Notes under the pieces: model-generated
Database searches by the model: none
Told to the model about the DNA's origin: nothing
The model's input: only the letters and a program-made list of their open reading frames with translations
Made by a program: the position numbers and the translations under genes
Assembly: GCA_900320585.1 (NCBI GenBank)
Contig: ONSV01000046.1
Coordinates: 1 to 35,984, forward strand
DNA: 35,984 nucleotides
Direction: 5' to 3'
DNA from: an uncultured Prevotellaceae bacterium
GTDB taxonomy: Bacteria; Bacteroidota; Bacteroidia; Bacteroidales; Bacteroidaceae
Shown here: positions 1 to 8,319 of the stretch, in pieces
Numbering within the stretch: the stretch's first letter is position 1
How the letters are laid out: the number at the start of each line of letters is the position of its first letter

Positions 1-108
1 TTTTGATTTTGACTGGGCATTGGCGATACGGATGCGCGAGGTCACGGGCTTGGCTCCTGCAGCGAGAGTGACGAGCATGGCCGATATGTAAATGATGAGT
101 CTTCTCAT
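1..108 (-). CDS. partial exported protein (N-terminus only)
   Basis: Only the first 36 codons are inside the window; the gene continues past the left edge. The reading begins MRRLIIYISAMLVTLAAGAK, which has two Arg, a hydrophobic core and small residues before a likely cleavage after Ala-Gly-Ala, so it resembles a Sec signal peptide. What follows is basic and polar. It starts 37 bp downstream of tsaE on the same strand and is probably the distal gene of the aroA-porW-porX-tsaE run. Function cannot be read from this fragment. Confidence 0.6.
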   Translation of the reverse strand, partial: MRRLIIYISAMLVTLAAGAKPVTSRIRIANAQSKSK

Positions 109-145
109 AGGTGCAATTGTGATAAAGAAATGATGTTGTAGTCTG

Positions 146-565
146 TCATGGGGCGAATTCCACGGTGCGCTTGCCATCTTCGGTCTCTTCGATGCGCACG
201 CGGACGGCATCCTCGGGCAAGAGGTCTTCTATCAGTTCGGGCCATTCGATGAAACACAGGGCACCGCTGTAGAAATAGTCCTCGTATCCCATGTCGTAGA
301 CTTCCTCGATTTTCTTGATGCGGTAGAAGTCGAAATGATAGATGAGCTCGCCTGTGGTCGATGAGCGGTATTCGTTGACGATGGCGAAGGTGGGCGACGT
401 GATGACATCGTCTACGCCCAGTTCCTCGCAGATGGCTTTGATGAAGGTGGTCTTTCCGGCTCCCATCTTCCCATACATGGCAAAGATGGTGTGCTCGCCC
501 ATGGCTGCCACGAATTCTCTCGCGGCCTTGCCGATTTGTTCCAATTGGTCAATCTGGATGGTCAT
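146..565 (-). CDS. tsaE: TsaE, tRNA t6A37 threonylcarbamoylation ATPase
   Basis: A 139-residue P-loop protein of the TsaE (YjeE) family. TsaE is the ATPase that works with TsaB and TsaD to put threonylcarbamoyl on A37 of ANN-decoding tRNAs in the cytoplasm. Visible signatures are a Walker A loop GKMGAGKTT (residues 32-40), the [10 protein letters not shown] switch segment, the HFDFYR motif and a CFIEWPE strand, in the usual family order and at the usual length. It starts 6 bp after the porX stop, so the two are almost certainly co-transcribed; the partner genes tsaB and tsaD are not in the window. The assignment is secure from motifs. Confidence 0.95.
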   Translation of the reverse strand: MTIQIDQLEQIGKAAREFVAAMGEHTIFAMYGKMGAGKTTFIKAICEELGVDDVITSPTFAIVNEYRSSTTGELIYHFDFYRIKKIEEVYDMGYEDYFYSGALCFIEWPELIEDLLPEDAVRVRIEETEDGKRTVEFAP

Positions 566-571
566 AGTGTG

Positions 572-2161
572 TTATCGTTTGCGTTGGGTCAGGGTCACCA
601 CGGGGATAAGCATCTCCTCGAGCGAGATGCCTCCGTGCTGGAAGGTGTCCTTATAGTACGACACGTAATAGTTGTAGTTGTTGGGATAGGCGAAGAAGTC
701 GGCACCGGTGGCAAACACATAGGTGGTGCTCAGGTTGGGGGCCGGCAGTTGTGCCTGCTGGGGATTCTTGATGAGGAATACTTCTTTGGGGTTGTAGCTC
801 AGGTTCTTTCCCAGTTTGTAGCGCAGGTTGGTATTGGTGTTGCGGTCGCCGATAACCTTGATGGGCTTCGAGGCACGGATACTGCCGTGGTCGGTGGTGA
901 GCACAATCTTGTAGTCGGTCTGGGCGAGCTGGCGGAAAAGGTCGGCCATCACCGAGTGGCGGAACCAGCTGCGGGTGATGCTGCGGTAGGCTGACTCGTT
1001 GTTGGCCAGTTCGCGCACCATTTTCGACTCTGTGCGGGCATGTGAGAGCATGTCGATGAAGTTGAACACCACCACGTTGAGGTCGTTCTTCTTCAGGTTG
1101 TTGAGTTGCTGCATGAAAGCCTCGGCCGCGGGGGAGTCGTTTACCTTGTGGTAGGAGAAGGTGTTGTGACGGCGAAAGCGTTCCAGTTGGGTCTGGATGA
1201 GCGGTCCCTCATTGAGGTTCTTGCCTTCCTCCTCGTCCTCGTCTACCCACAGTTCCGGAAACATGGTGGCAATCTGTATGGGCATCAGGCCACTGAAGAT
1301 GGCGTTGCGTGCATATTGGGTAGCAGTGGGGAGGATGCTGTAGTACATGTCCTCATCGATGTCGAACATGTCGCCAATCTCCTGCGACAGCACACGCCAT
1401 TGGTCGAAGCGGAAATTGTCGATCACGATCATGAACACTTTCTCGCCTTGGTCGAGCAAGGGGAAAATCTTGCACTTGAAGATGTCGTTGCTCATCATCG
1501 GGCGGTCGTCGGCAGGACCAGCCGATTGGCGTATGTGCTTGCCGGGACTTTGTGGCTGCACCCAGTCGAGATAATGCTTCTTGATGAATTTCGCAAAACC
1601 ATTGTTGGCATCTTCCTTCTGCGTGTGGAGCATCTCGGTCATGTTGCTTTCCGTGTCGCTCAGCTCCAGTTCCCAGTGCACCAGGCGCTTGTAGATGTCA
1701 ATCCAGTCGGCAGAGGTCTTGCAGTCGGAAATCTTTGTCGAGATGTCGAGAAAATTCTGCTGGTATCCGCTCTGGGTCACTTCGGTGACGATTTCCTTGC
1801 GGTGGATGTTCTTCTTCAGGGTAAGGAGAATCTGGCTGGGATTGACGGGCTTGATCAGGTAGTCGGCGATTTTCGAACCGATGGCCTGGTCCATGATGTT
1901 CTCTTCCTCGCTCTTGGTCACCATCACGATAGGGGTGATGGGAGAGATCTCCTTGATTTTCTGCAAGGTTTCCAATCCCGACAAGCCTGGCATCATCTCA
2001 TCGAGAAGCACCAGGTCGAAGGTCTGTTGGCGGCATTGGTCGATGGCGTCGGTGCCGTTGCTCACCGTCGTCACTTCATATCCTTTGTTGCGTAGGAAAA
2101 GAATGTGTGCTTTCAGTAGCTCAATCTCGTCGTCTACCCAAAGTAATTGTCCGTTGCTCAT
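572..2161 (-). CDS. porX: PorX-type response regulator with PglZ phosphatase domain
   Basis: A 529-residue two-domain regulator. Residues 1-120 form a receiver domain with the acidic pair D10-D11, phospho-acceptor D54 (VLLDEMMPG), T82 and K104. From about residue 225 to the end is a PglZ/alkaline-phosphatase-superfamily domain; candidate metal ligands are D248 (VIDNFRFDQW), T279 (LPTATQ), D370 and H374 (FIDMLSH), and D424-H425 (TTDHGS). This architecture is that of PorX, which in Porphyromonas and Flavobacterium controls type IX secretion with the sensor PorY; the PglZ part has phosphodiesterase activity in studied homologues. It lies 12 bp after porW and 6 bp before tsaE. No sensor kinase is nearby. 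Confidence 0.92.
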   Translation of the reverse strand: MSNGQLLWVDDEIELLKAHILFLRNKGYEVTTVSNGTDAIDQCRQQTFDLVLLDEMMPGLSGLETLQKIKEISPITPIVMVTKSEEENIMDQAIGSKIADYLIKPVNPSQILLTLKKNIHRKEIVTEVTQSGYQQNFLDISTKISDCKTSADWIDIYKRLVHWELELSDTESNMTEMLHTQKEDANNGFAKFIKKHYLDWVQPQSPGKHIRQSAGPADDRPMMSNDIFKCKIFPLLDQGEKVFMIVIDNFRFDQWRVLSQEIGDMFDIDEDMYYSILPTATQYARNAIFSGLMPIQIATMFPELWVDEDEEEGKNLNEGPLIQTQLERFRRHNTFSYHKVNDSPAAEAFMQQLNNLKKNDLNVVVFNFIDMLSHARTESKMVRELANNESAYRSITRSWFRHSVMADLFRQLAQTDYKIVLTTDHGSIRASKPIKVIGDRNTNTNLRYKLGKNLSYNPKEVFLIKNPQQAQLPAPNLSTTYVFATGADFFAYPNNYNYYVSYYKDTFQHGGISLEEMLIPVVTLTQRKR

Positions 2162-2173
2162 CTGTTAGAGTGT

Positions 2174-5100
2174 TTAAAAACCGTCAAGTTCGTAGTACTC
2201 GTCTTCCAGGTCGAGGTCGTCGAGCTCTTTCTCTTTCTTCTTTGTCGAGGACGATGGCACGGGAGGCGTGTCGTCGTCAAGGTCGTATTCATCGTCGAAG
2301 ACAATGTTGTCATCGGTATCCTGCTGTTGCTGCACCACCTTAGGCTGTTGCTGCACCACAGGAGTGGCCTTAGGCTGGGGCTTCGCCGTTTGGGTGGCTG
2401 CTTTTTGTGCCTTCTTCTCGGTCTTGTCCTGCGTTCTTTGCTTGGGTTGGGTTTGCGAGCTGTTGTTTGTCTGGCCCTTGTGGTCTTGGCGCTTCACCTG
2501 GAGGATGTATTCGTCGTCCTCGGAATTCCCACCAGTGTTGTTGCTGTTTTCTTCTATTTTGATGTCATTGCCTTGCGGAATGGTGGGAACTACCGAACCT
2601 GTAGGAGGCACAATGACGTTGTCGTCTTCAAGGTTGTAGGAATCGTCTTCAGGTATCGTGACCTGATTGTCGTCCTCTGTGGGAATCACCACGTCGTCTG
2701 TGGGAGGCGTTATCACGTTGTCGTCGGTCGCGGGAATCACCACGTTGTCGTCCTCAGCGGGCACGTCGACGGTAGTTGGGGTGGTTGGCTGACTGCCCTG
2801 TGCGGGATTGGTGGGTGCAGGCGTGTCGGGCAGGTCGAATCCGTTGTCATCGTTGGCAGGTGTGCCGGGAACTTCTTCGGGCAGGTCGAATCCCTCGTCC
2901 ACGGCATTGCCGCCACCATTGTCGTCGTCGATGCTCATTCCGTCATCGTCGGTGCTTCCTTCCGCATCACGCCTCGGAAGGGCGTCTTTCATGTCAACCT
3001 CTTTCTCATATCCCATCTCGGTGGGTTCGGAGAGCAGGTATTCGGTACGCACCTTCAAGGGGGCGAAATGCTTAGTGTAGAACTCATCGTAGTCGTCGTA
3101 GCTGAATTGCTTGCCCAGCAGTTCCACGTTGTCGGTGCTGATGAGGATGGTGCGGGCTTTCCGCGTCAGCCTCACGATGTTGGCCTGACTTTGTACCTCG
3201 CTGGCATATTGGTGTGCCTCGTCGAAATTGCGGAAACCAGAGAACTTCATCAGGTGTACGCCATCGGCATCTTCGATTTCGATGTCGAAGTTGCGCACCA
3301 TGTACGTGGTGAAGTTGAAGCGTGCCATCTCGAAGAGCAGCTGGTTCTCGTTGAGCGAGTCGGGTGAGTAGGCGATGATGAAGAGGAAGTCTTTGTTGCG
3401 GTCGGCCACGAACCGGCGGGCAGCGATGGAGTCGCTGTCGTTGAGTACGGCGGCACGGCGGCTCCATACATCGCCCAGGTCGAATTTTCCTCCATGCAAC
3501 TTGCGGCCTGCTTTCACGCCGTTCACGATCATTCCGGCCATCTCGCTGATGCGGCTGCTGGGATAGTTCTTCACCACATAGTTCATGTCGTCGAGGCAGC
3601 CGTCGGTATCGTTGTTGTTCAAGCGGCTCAGTCCGCGTATGAAGACGAACTTGTCGCGGTTGGCACCTAAGGGGAATCGGGTTTCCGATATTTGTGCGTT
3701 GCCTACCACCTCCTGGTAGCGGTCGGCCTTGAAGGCTTCATAGGTGGCGGCATAGAGTGAGTCTTCGATATGCTCTCCCCATTTTGAGTTCTCCACATAG
3801 TAGGGGTCGGTGAGGATGGTGGTCCACTGACTTTGGGGGTAGCTCTCCCGCAGTTTGTTCACGTAGCCCTCGGCGATGGCCGTCTCGCCTTTGCGAGAGT
3901 AGAGCAGGAACAGGTGGTAGTACACCTCGTCCATCTTCTCGAAGTTGGGGTAGGAGAGGGTGAGCCTGTTGAACTGCTTTTCGCTCAGACGCAGGTTGTC
4001 GAATTTGTCTTTGAAGATGATGCCCGAATGGAACAGGCCGTCGGAGATGGCGGCATGACACTCTGCTTTCTGCTCATCGGTGAATGGTATTTGTGCCAGA
4101 TAGTACTCACGCTTGTGGGGGTCGTTCTGGGCACTGTCGGGAACGGCGGCGGCAAGAGAGTCCTCGAGTGCTTGCTGGATAGCGGCAAGCGAGTCCTGCA
4201 AGGCATCGCCGCTGCCGTCGAAGTTGAGGTCGCTCACCACTGTCTTGTTCACGCGACGCCAGTTGTCGGCGTTCTCGCGCTTGCCCCATTGCTTCTGGAA
4301 TGCGGCTTTTCCCTGCGATACGGCCAGCTGGTTGTAGAAATACCATTCGCCCTTTTGCTCGTTGGTCTGGATGGTGGGGGAGGTCTGTGGTTGGTTGCGG
4401 TTGCCCACGGCACCGTTGCGCTGCTGCATTTGCTGGGCATTGGCCTCTTCTTGCTGGCGGCGCTCCTCACGCTCTTTCTTCTTCAGGGCATCTATCACGC
4501 GGTCGATGGCCTCGTTGCGCTCTTTCTCCGGCATCTCAGAGAGGGCGAGGAGGGAGTCTTGCAGGTGTATCGACTCGGTGTGGGGGGCCAGCTCGTCGAG
4601 AATCTTCGAACGGCGCGAGAGTTCCTCGTAGTCCTTGCGCTCCTTGTCGAGCATGCCTATGGCGGCACCATAGCAGCGCTGGGCATCGCCATATTTCTCT
4701 TTCTCCCAATACAGGTCGCCGAGTTTCAGGAGCAGCACGCCTTTCTCCACGCCGCTCCGGGTACCCTTCTCGTTGCCTTTCTCATACGCGGCAATGGCGT
4801 TTGTCGTGTCCTTGTCTATCAGATAGACATTGCCCATGGCATAGTACACCTGGTCGAGATAGTCCTTGTTGTTGTCGTTGGCGGCCATGCGCTTCAGGCG
4901 GCTGATGGTCTGCTTGGTCTTGCCAGAAGCCATCACCTCGGTCATGGCGATGCGGGCATTGAAGTCGAGCTCATAGGGTGGGTTTTGCCTGCACACCTTG
5001 CGGAAAGCCTTGTAGGCAGCTTCGCGATGGCCCAGTTCGGCTTCCATCTGTCCGAGCAGGAACCACTCGCGGGCACGCTGCTTGCGGCGCATCTCGTGCT

Positions 5101-5815
5101 TGATGACCTTGCGCAGGTAGGGGATGGCACGCTCGTAGTCGCCCATGTGGATGTAGTAGTCGGCATAGGTGTAGTCCCACTCTTTCTGGGCATGCCAGTC
5201 GATGGAGTCGCGACTCATGTTGCGTATCACGTCCTCGGCATCGTAGAGCCATTCCTGCTCAATATAGCATTTGGCCAGCCAGGCGCGGGCTTTGCCATAG
5301 ATGGCTGGCTGGGTCTGGTAAAGACGGCTCATATACGAGAAAGTGGCGGCGGCTTCGTCGAAGGCACCCTTATGGAATTGTGAGCGGCCCATCAGCAACC
5401 AGGCCTTCCAGAGCATGGGGTTGTACTCGCGGCGGTTGAGCCACTCGATGTCGCGGGCGGTCTTGCGACGGTTCTTGGTCCACTCCGGACGCTTGTTGAT
5501 GCTGTGGAGCTTGATGGCTTTCTGGCATTTCTCGATGGCCTTGTCGTAGTTGCCCTTGCCTATCTCGCGACTCTGCTTGTTGGCTACGGGGTAGAGAGGT
5601 ATAATCTCGGTATAGTTGTCCTTATTGCCTTTTTCCTTCTCCAGCGAACCGTCGATATAGGCCAGCGTGCCGTTGTAGTAGGTGTTGTATTTGGCGGTGA
5701 ACGATTGCCAGAAACGGCTCTTGGCCGTGTTCTTCTGCGAAGAGCACGACAAAACGGCTAACAGCGTGGCTGCAAGCACAAGGGGAGCGATGGCTTTCGT
5801 CCAATAATGTCTCAT
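2174..5815 (-). CDS. porW: PorW/SprE-like TPR lipoprotein of type IX secretion
   Basis: A 1213-residue lipoprotein if translation starts at MRHYWTK. That start puts a basic N-terminus and hydrophobic stretch directly before a lipobox ending in LSC, so I prefer it to a Met nine codons upstream, which lies within a hairpin. Residues up to about 750 contain many helical TPR-like repeats (for example YNPMLWKAWLLMGRSQFHKG), and the N-terminal block after the lipobox matches the SprE/PorW family. PorW is an outer-membrane lipoprotein needed for type IX secretion and gliding, reported to link the PorKN ring with other components. The last roughly 280 residues are low-complexity, rich in Asp, Asn, Pro and Gln, with recurring DDNVVIP-like units. 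It sits directly upstream of porX. Confidence 0.88.
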   Translation of the reverse strand: MRHYWTKAIAPLVLAATLLAVLSCSSQKNTAKSRFWQSFTAKYNTYYNGTLAYIDGSLEKEKGNKDNYTEIIPLYPVANKQSREIGKGNYDKAIEKCQKAIKLHSINKRPEWTKNRRKTARDIEWLNRREYNPMLWKAWLLMGRSQFHKGAFDEAAATFSYMSRLYQTQPAIYGKARAWLAKCYIEQEWLYDAEDVIRNMSRDSIDWHAQKEWDYTYADYYIHMGDYERAIPYLRKVIKHEMRRKQRAREWFLLGQMEAELGHREAAYKAFRKVCRQNPPYELDFNARIAMTEVMASGKTKQTISRLKRMAANDNNKDYLDQVYYAMGNVYLIDKDTTNAIAAYEKGNEKGTRSGVEKGVLLLKLGDLYWEKEKYGDAQRCYGAAIGMLDKERKDYEELSRRSKILDELAPHTESIHLQDSLLALSEMPEKERNEAIDRVIDALKKKEREERRQQEEANAQQMQQRNGAVGNRNQPQTSPTIQTNEQKGEWYFYNQLAVSQGKAAFQKQWGKRENADNWRRVNKTVVSDLNFDGSGDALQDSLAAIQQALEDSLAAAVPDSAQNDPHKREYYLAQIPFTDEQKAECHAAISDGLFHSGIIFKDKFDNLRLSEKQFNRLTLSYPNFEKMDEVYYHLFLLYSRKGETAIAEGYVNKLRESYPQSQWTTILTDPYYVENSKWGEHIEDSLYAATYEAFKADRYQEVVGNAQISETRFPLGANRDKFVFIRGLSRLNNNDTDGCLDDMNYVVKNYPSSRISEMAGMIVNGVKAGRKLHGGKFDLGDVWSRRAAVLNDSDSIAARRFVADRNKDFLFIIAYSPDSLNENQLLFEMARFNFTTYMVRNFDIEIEDADGVHLMKFSGFRNFDEAHQYASEVQSQANIVRLTRKARTILISTDNVELLGKQFSYDDYDEFYTKHFAPLKVRTEYLLSEPTEMGYEKEVDMKDALPRRDAEGSTDDDGMSIDDDNGGGNAVDEGFDLPEEVPGTPANDDNGFDLPDTPAPTNPAQGSQPTTPTTVDVPAEDDNVVIPATDDNVITPPTDDVVIPTEDDNQVTIPEDDSYNLEDDNVIVPPTGSVVPTIPQGNDIKIEENSNNTGGNSEDDEYILQVKRQDHKGQTNNSSQTQPKQRTQDKTEKKAQKAATQTAKPQPKATPVVQQQPKVVQQQQDTDDNIVFDDEYDLDDDTPPVPSSSTKKKEKELDDLDLEDEYYELDGF

Positions 5816-5827
5816 ACTACAAATTAA

Positions 5828-5857
5828 CCCGAAGATAGGCATTTTATTGCCTTCGGG
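5828..5857 (-). promoter_or_regulatory. hairpin in the porW leader
   Basis: On the minus strand CCCGAAG pairs perfectly with CTTCGGG, with an inner GGCA/TGCC pairing. It lies in the 75-bp gap between the 131-residue membrane protein and porW, just before the chosen porW start. No U-tract follows, so it is more likely an RNA stability or processing element than a terminator. Inference only. Confidence 0.35.
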
Positions 5858-5890
5858 AGGGCGGTTTTCTGTCGGTGAAAGGCGTTTTTG

Positions 5891-6286
5891 CTACCTGTTG
5901 TCGCTGATGAGCATGAGCACCTCGTCTTTCAACTGGTCGGGCAACTGGATGCCACGGAGTGTGAGGCTGCGAGTCCAGGGGGCCACCTCGTCGGGGCGCA
6001 TGGTGTAGAGCACGTCAGAAAACTGCTCGGCCTCGGCCTCGCTATAGCTGTCGGAAGGCCGGCCGGCAAAGGTGTCCAGCTCCTCGTCGTCGAAATACTC
6101 AATGGGGCGTACCGAGGCTTCCATCATGCACTCTTGCTCACATTTGTTGTTGGTGCCGTCGCAGGTGTCGCAGCTATTGCCCACGACGATGGGGGGCTCC
6201 TCACCCTTCGTGGTCAGCTTGCTCACCAAGGCAGCCACAAGGCCGAGCACAGACAGGGCAGCAATGCTTATCCAGACGATGCTCAT
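5891..6286 (-). CDS. small membrane protein with Cys cluster, unknown function
   Basis: A 131-residue protein not recognised as a named family. Residues 1-22 form one hydrophobic segment (MSIVWISIAALSVLGLVAAL). It is followed by a short Cys-rich stretch, CDTCDGTNNKCEQEC, then an acidic soluble tail (EYFDDEELDTF). The spacing CxxC-x6-CxxxC could bind a metal or form disulfides, but this is not established. Its ATG overlaps the aroA TGA by 4 bp (ATGA), indicating translational coupling, and porW begins 75 bp downstream. The position between aroA and porW hints at an envelope role. Confidence 0.8.
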   Translation of the reverse strand: MSIVWISIAALSVLGLVAALVSKLTTKGEEPPIVVGNSCDTCDGTNNKCEQECMMEASVRPIEYFDDEELDTFAGRPSDSYSEAEAEQFSDVLYTMRPDEVAPWTRSLTLRGIQLPDQLKDEVLMLISDNR

Positions 6287-7533
6287 CTTTCCTCAATTTG
6301 ATAGCCGGCGAGGCGGAGGTCGTCCCAGTAGCGGGGATATGACTTCGTGACCACCGAGGGATTGTCGATACGCAGACCGGGAAACAGATGGGCGGCTGGT
6401 GCGAAGGCCATGGCCATGCGGTGGTCTTCGTAAGTGTGAATCACCGGGTGTACGTCGGGCTGGCATCGCTCGCCGGTCCATATCAGGTCGTTGGCGGCAT
6501 TGCTGTGCACCACGAAGCCTATCTTCAGCAACTCGTTCTTGAGGGCTTCTATGCGGTCGGTCTCCTTGATGCGGAGCGTGCTGAGGCCCTCAAAGTGGAA
6601 GGGGATGCCTTTCAGCACGCAAGTCAGGACAAAGGTCTGGGCCAGGTCGGGCTGACTGATGAAACTGTATTCCAATCGTGGCAGGGTGATGTGGTGGCGA
6701 CGGAGGGTGACGGTGGTGGGCACGCCTTTCTCGGTACTGTCGAAAGTGGTCCTCACCCCGAGCACGCTGAAGAGATAGCGCACCATCGAGTCGCCTTGTC
6801 GTGAGCCATCGGTCAGACCGGTGAGGCGCACTTCCGACTCGTTGTCGGCCAGCGACAGCATCTCATACCAATACGAGGCGGCACTCCAGTCGTTCTCGAT
6901 GAAATAGGGCGTGGTGTGGTAGGGATGGGGTTTCACCTCAATGGAACTGGGTCCCGTCCATTCCACTTCGGCGCCAAAGTCGCGCATGGTGCAGAGGGTG
7001 AGTTCGATATAGGGCTTCGAGATCACGTCGCCCGACAACTGCAACTGCATGCCATTGCGCATGGAAGGGGCTGCTATGAGCAGTGCCGAGATGTATTGCG
7101 AACTGATGTTGCCCGGCACTTCTATCCAGCCGCCATCAAGTTGGTGGCCACGGATGCGCAAGGGCGGGAACCCTTCTTCCGACGTATATTCGATGTCGGC
7201 ACCCAGACGGCGAAGGGCATCAACCAAAGTGCCTATCGGCCGGTGCTTCATGCGCTCCGTGCCGGTGATCACATGCTCCCCGCTGTCGGTGACGGCCAAG
7301 TAGGCGGTGAGAAATCGCATGGCAGTACCGGCGGCCTTGATATCAATGGTGTAGGGCATGTCGCGTAGGGCACGAACTATTACCTCGGTGTCGTCGCAGT
7401 CGGAGAGGTTGTCGGGTAGTTTGTCACCGCCCGAAAAAGCGTGAATCACCAATGCGCGGTTGCTCATACTCTTGGATGAAGGGAGGTTGATGGTGCAGTT
7501 GAGTCGGCTTGGGGCGGTTATTTCATATTGCAT
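6283..7533 (-). CDS. aroA: 3-phosphoshikimate 1-carboxyvinyltransferase (EPSP synthase)
   Basis: A 416-residue cytoplasmic enzyme of the shikimate pathway that transfers the enolpyruvyl group of PEP to shikimate-3-phosphate. Hallmarks: the SSKSMSNR substrate loop near residues 19-26, GTAMRFLTAY at 69-78 (the GxAGTAxRFL motif), the LRIKETDRIEAL segment and the YEDHRMAMAFA motif near the C-terminus. Length is normal. It is the first gene of the minus-strand run that continues into porW, porX and tsaE. A TTTG-N19-TATCTTTG promoter lies about 30 bp upstream, inside the first copy of a tandem repeat. Confidence 0.95.
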   Translation of the reverse strand: MQYEITAPSRLNCTINLPSSKSMSNRALVIHAFSGGDKLPDNLSDCDDTEVIVRALRDMPYTIDIKAAGTAMRFLTAYLAVTDSGEHVITGTERMKHRPIGTLVDALRRLGADIEYTSEEGFPPLRIRGHQLDGGWIEVPGNISSQYISALLIAAPSMRNGMQLQLSGDVISKPYIELTLCTMRDFGAEVEWTGPSSIEVKPHPYHTTPYFIENDWSAASYWYEMLSLADNESEVRLTGLTDGSRQGDSMVRYLFSVLGVRTTFDSTEKGVPTTVTLRRHHITLPRLEYSFISQPDLAQTFVLTCVLKGIPFHFEGLSTLRIKETDRIEALKNELLKIGFVVHSNAANDLIWTGERCQPDVHPVIHTYEDHRMAMAFAPAAHLFPGLRIDNPSVVTKSYPRYWDDLRLAGYQIEER

Positions 7534-7563
7534 ATCATTATTTTTAGGGCGTCATTATTGTTG

Positions 7564-7594
7564 CAAAGATAGTGAAAGCCGAGCGCAACGCAAA
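7564..7594 (-). promoter_or_regulatory. Bacteroidota promoter for aroA operon
   Basis: Minus-strand TTTG (7591-7594), a 19-bp spacer, then TATCTTTG (7564-7571) match the Bacteroidota consensus TTTG-N19-21-TAnnTTTG exactly. The predicted transcript would start roughly 25 nt before the aroA ATG. The -33 box is part of the palindrome arm of repeat copy 1. Confidence 0.75.
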
Positions 7595-7822
7595 ACAAAA
7601 CACGAAGTTTTTGTTTTGCTTTGCCGAGGCGCCTCCTATCTTCGATTAAGAATCAAAGTAGTGAAAGCCGAGCGCAACGCAAAACAAAACACGAAGTTTT
7701 TGTTTTGCATTGCCGAGGCGCCTCCTATCTTCGATTAAGAATCAAAGTAGTGAAAGCCGAGCGCAATGCAAAACAAAACACGAAGTTTTTGTTTTGCTTT
7801 GCCGAGGCGCATCCTATCTTCG
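7572..7822. repeat. three tandem 89-bp palindromic units
   Basis: Units begin at 7572, 7661 and 7750; the third is partial (about 73 bp). Copies differ at only a few positions. Each has a perfect 11-bp inverted repeat, GCAAAACAAAA and TTTTGTTTTGC, around an 8-nt loop, flanked by GAAAGCCGAGCGCAA on one side and GCCGAGGCGC(C/A)TCCTATCTTCG on the other. Copy 1 joins an intact TATCTTTG box; at copies 2 and 3 the matching place reads TACTTTG, one base shorter. A diverged relative lies before proS (26017-26075). Confidence 0.9.
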
Positions 7823-7891
7823 CCGCGCAAGCGGCAGGGTGGTGTAAAGCAAAAGAAATACAAAATAAATCGCAGATTTATGGACAAAACA

Positions 7892-7922
7892 CTTGTTATG
7901 CTAATTATTTTATCTAAATTTG
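7892..7922 (+). promoter_or_regulatory. promoter for the 7950 gene
   Basis: CTTG (7892-7895), 19-bp spacer, TAAATTTG (7915-7922). The -7 box is a full match and the -33 box has one mismatch. It lies about 28 bp before the ATG of the small membrane protein. Confidence 0.6.
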
Positions 7923-7949
7923 CCCACAAACAGTTAAAATATTGCCATT

Positions 7950-8288
7950 ATGTTACAAATTCTGGATATCATTCTTCCTGATGGTAGTAGGCCTCGCAGA
8001 CGCTTCGGCCCGCTCAATGATCCACACCGGATACAAATTGATACGGTTCAGACGGAAGTCAGTGATACGGTGAACGGTGCGACCGACTCCATCAATGGCG
8101 CTTCTGACTCGCTGAATGCGGTGCCCGACACGCTGGAGCAGTCGGTGTCGCTGGTCAACAATTTAGGAACGGGCACAGGCGGCTCATCCTCGATGATGTG
8201 GACCATGCTGTTTGTGATACTCGCCCTGGCCATTTGTTTCTATTTGGTCTTCGCTTATCGACGGCGTTTGCAAATGGGCAAGCGATAG
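7950..8288 (+). CDS. small single-pass membrane protein, unknown function
   Basis: A 112-residue protein, family not recognised. Residues 1-30 are basic and polar, 35-75 are rich in Ser, Asn, Thr and Asp with loosely repeated TDSINGA/SDSLNAV units, and residues 82-104 form one transmembrane helix (MWTMLFVILALAICFYLVFA) followed by a strongly basic tail RRRLQMGKR. By the positive-inside rule the short C-terminus faces the cytoplasm. A well-placed promoter lies upstream, and the gene ends convergently with the GH25 gene. Confidence 0.65.
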   Translation: MLQILDIILPDGSRPRRRFGPLNDPHRIQIDTVQTEVSDTVNGATDSINGASDSLNAVPDTLEQSVSLVNNLGTGTGGSSSMMWTMLFVILALAICFYLVFAYRRRLQMGKR

Positions 8289-8310
8289 CAAAGGCATTTG
8301 CCTGCTTTTC
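8287..8310 (+). terminator. possible terminator of the small membrane protein gene
   Basis: AGGC-ATTT-GCCT hairpin extended by AGC/GCT across a 2-nt bulge and followed by TTTTC. It overlaps the stop codon. A weak but plausible intrinsic terminator. Confidence 0.4.
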
Positions 8311-8319
8311 TTGGTGGCC

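Noticed and set aside
2147-3367. Long plus-strand frame antisense to porW
   Set aside because: It is Val/Leu/His-rich shadow of the acidic, GAC/GTC-rich porW tail; the minus-strand reading has domains, lipobox and operon context.
3833-5383. 516-codon plus-strand frame opposite the PorW TPR region
   Set aside because: Composition is that of an antisense shadow and no domain is recognisable; the minus strand carries a continuous TPR lipoprotein.
7564-7822. CRISPR array
   Set aside because: The units are contiguous 89-bp tandem repeats without unique spacers, and no cas gene is nearby.
7621-7917. Plus-strand open frames across the 89-bp repeats with internally repeated protein sequence
   Set aside because: The repetition comes from the palindromic DNA unit; the frames include promoter sequence, have no start context and their product is only the translated repeat.
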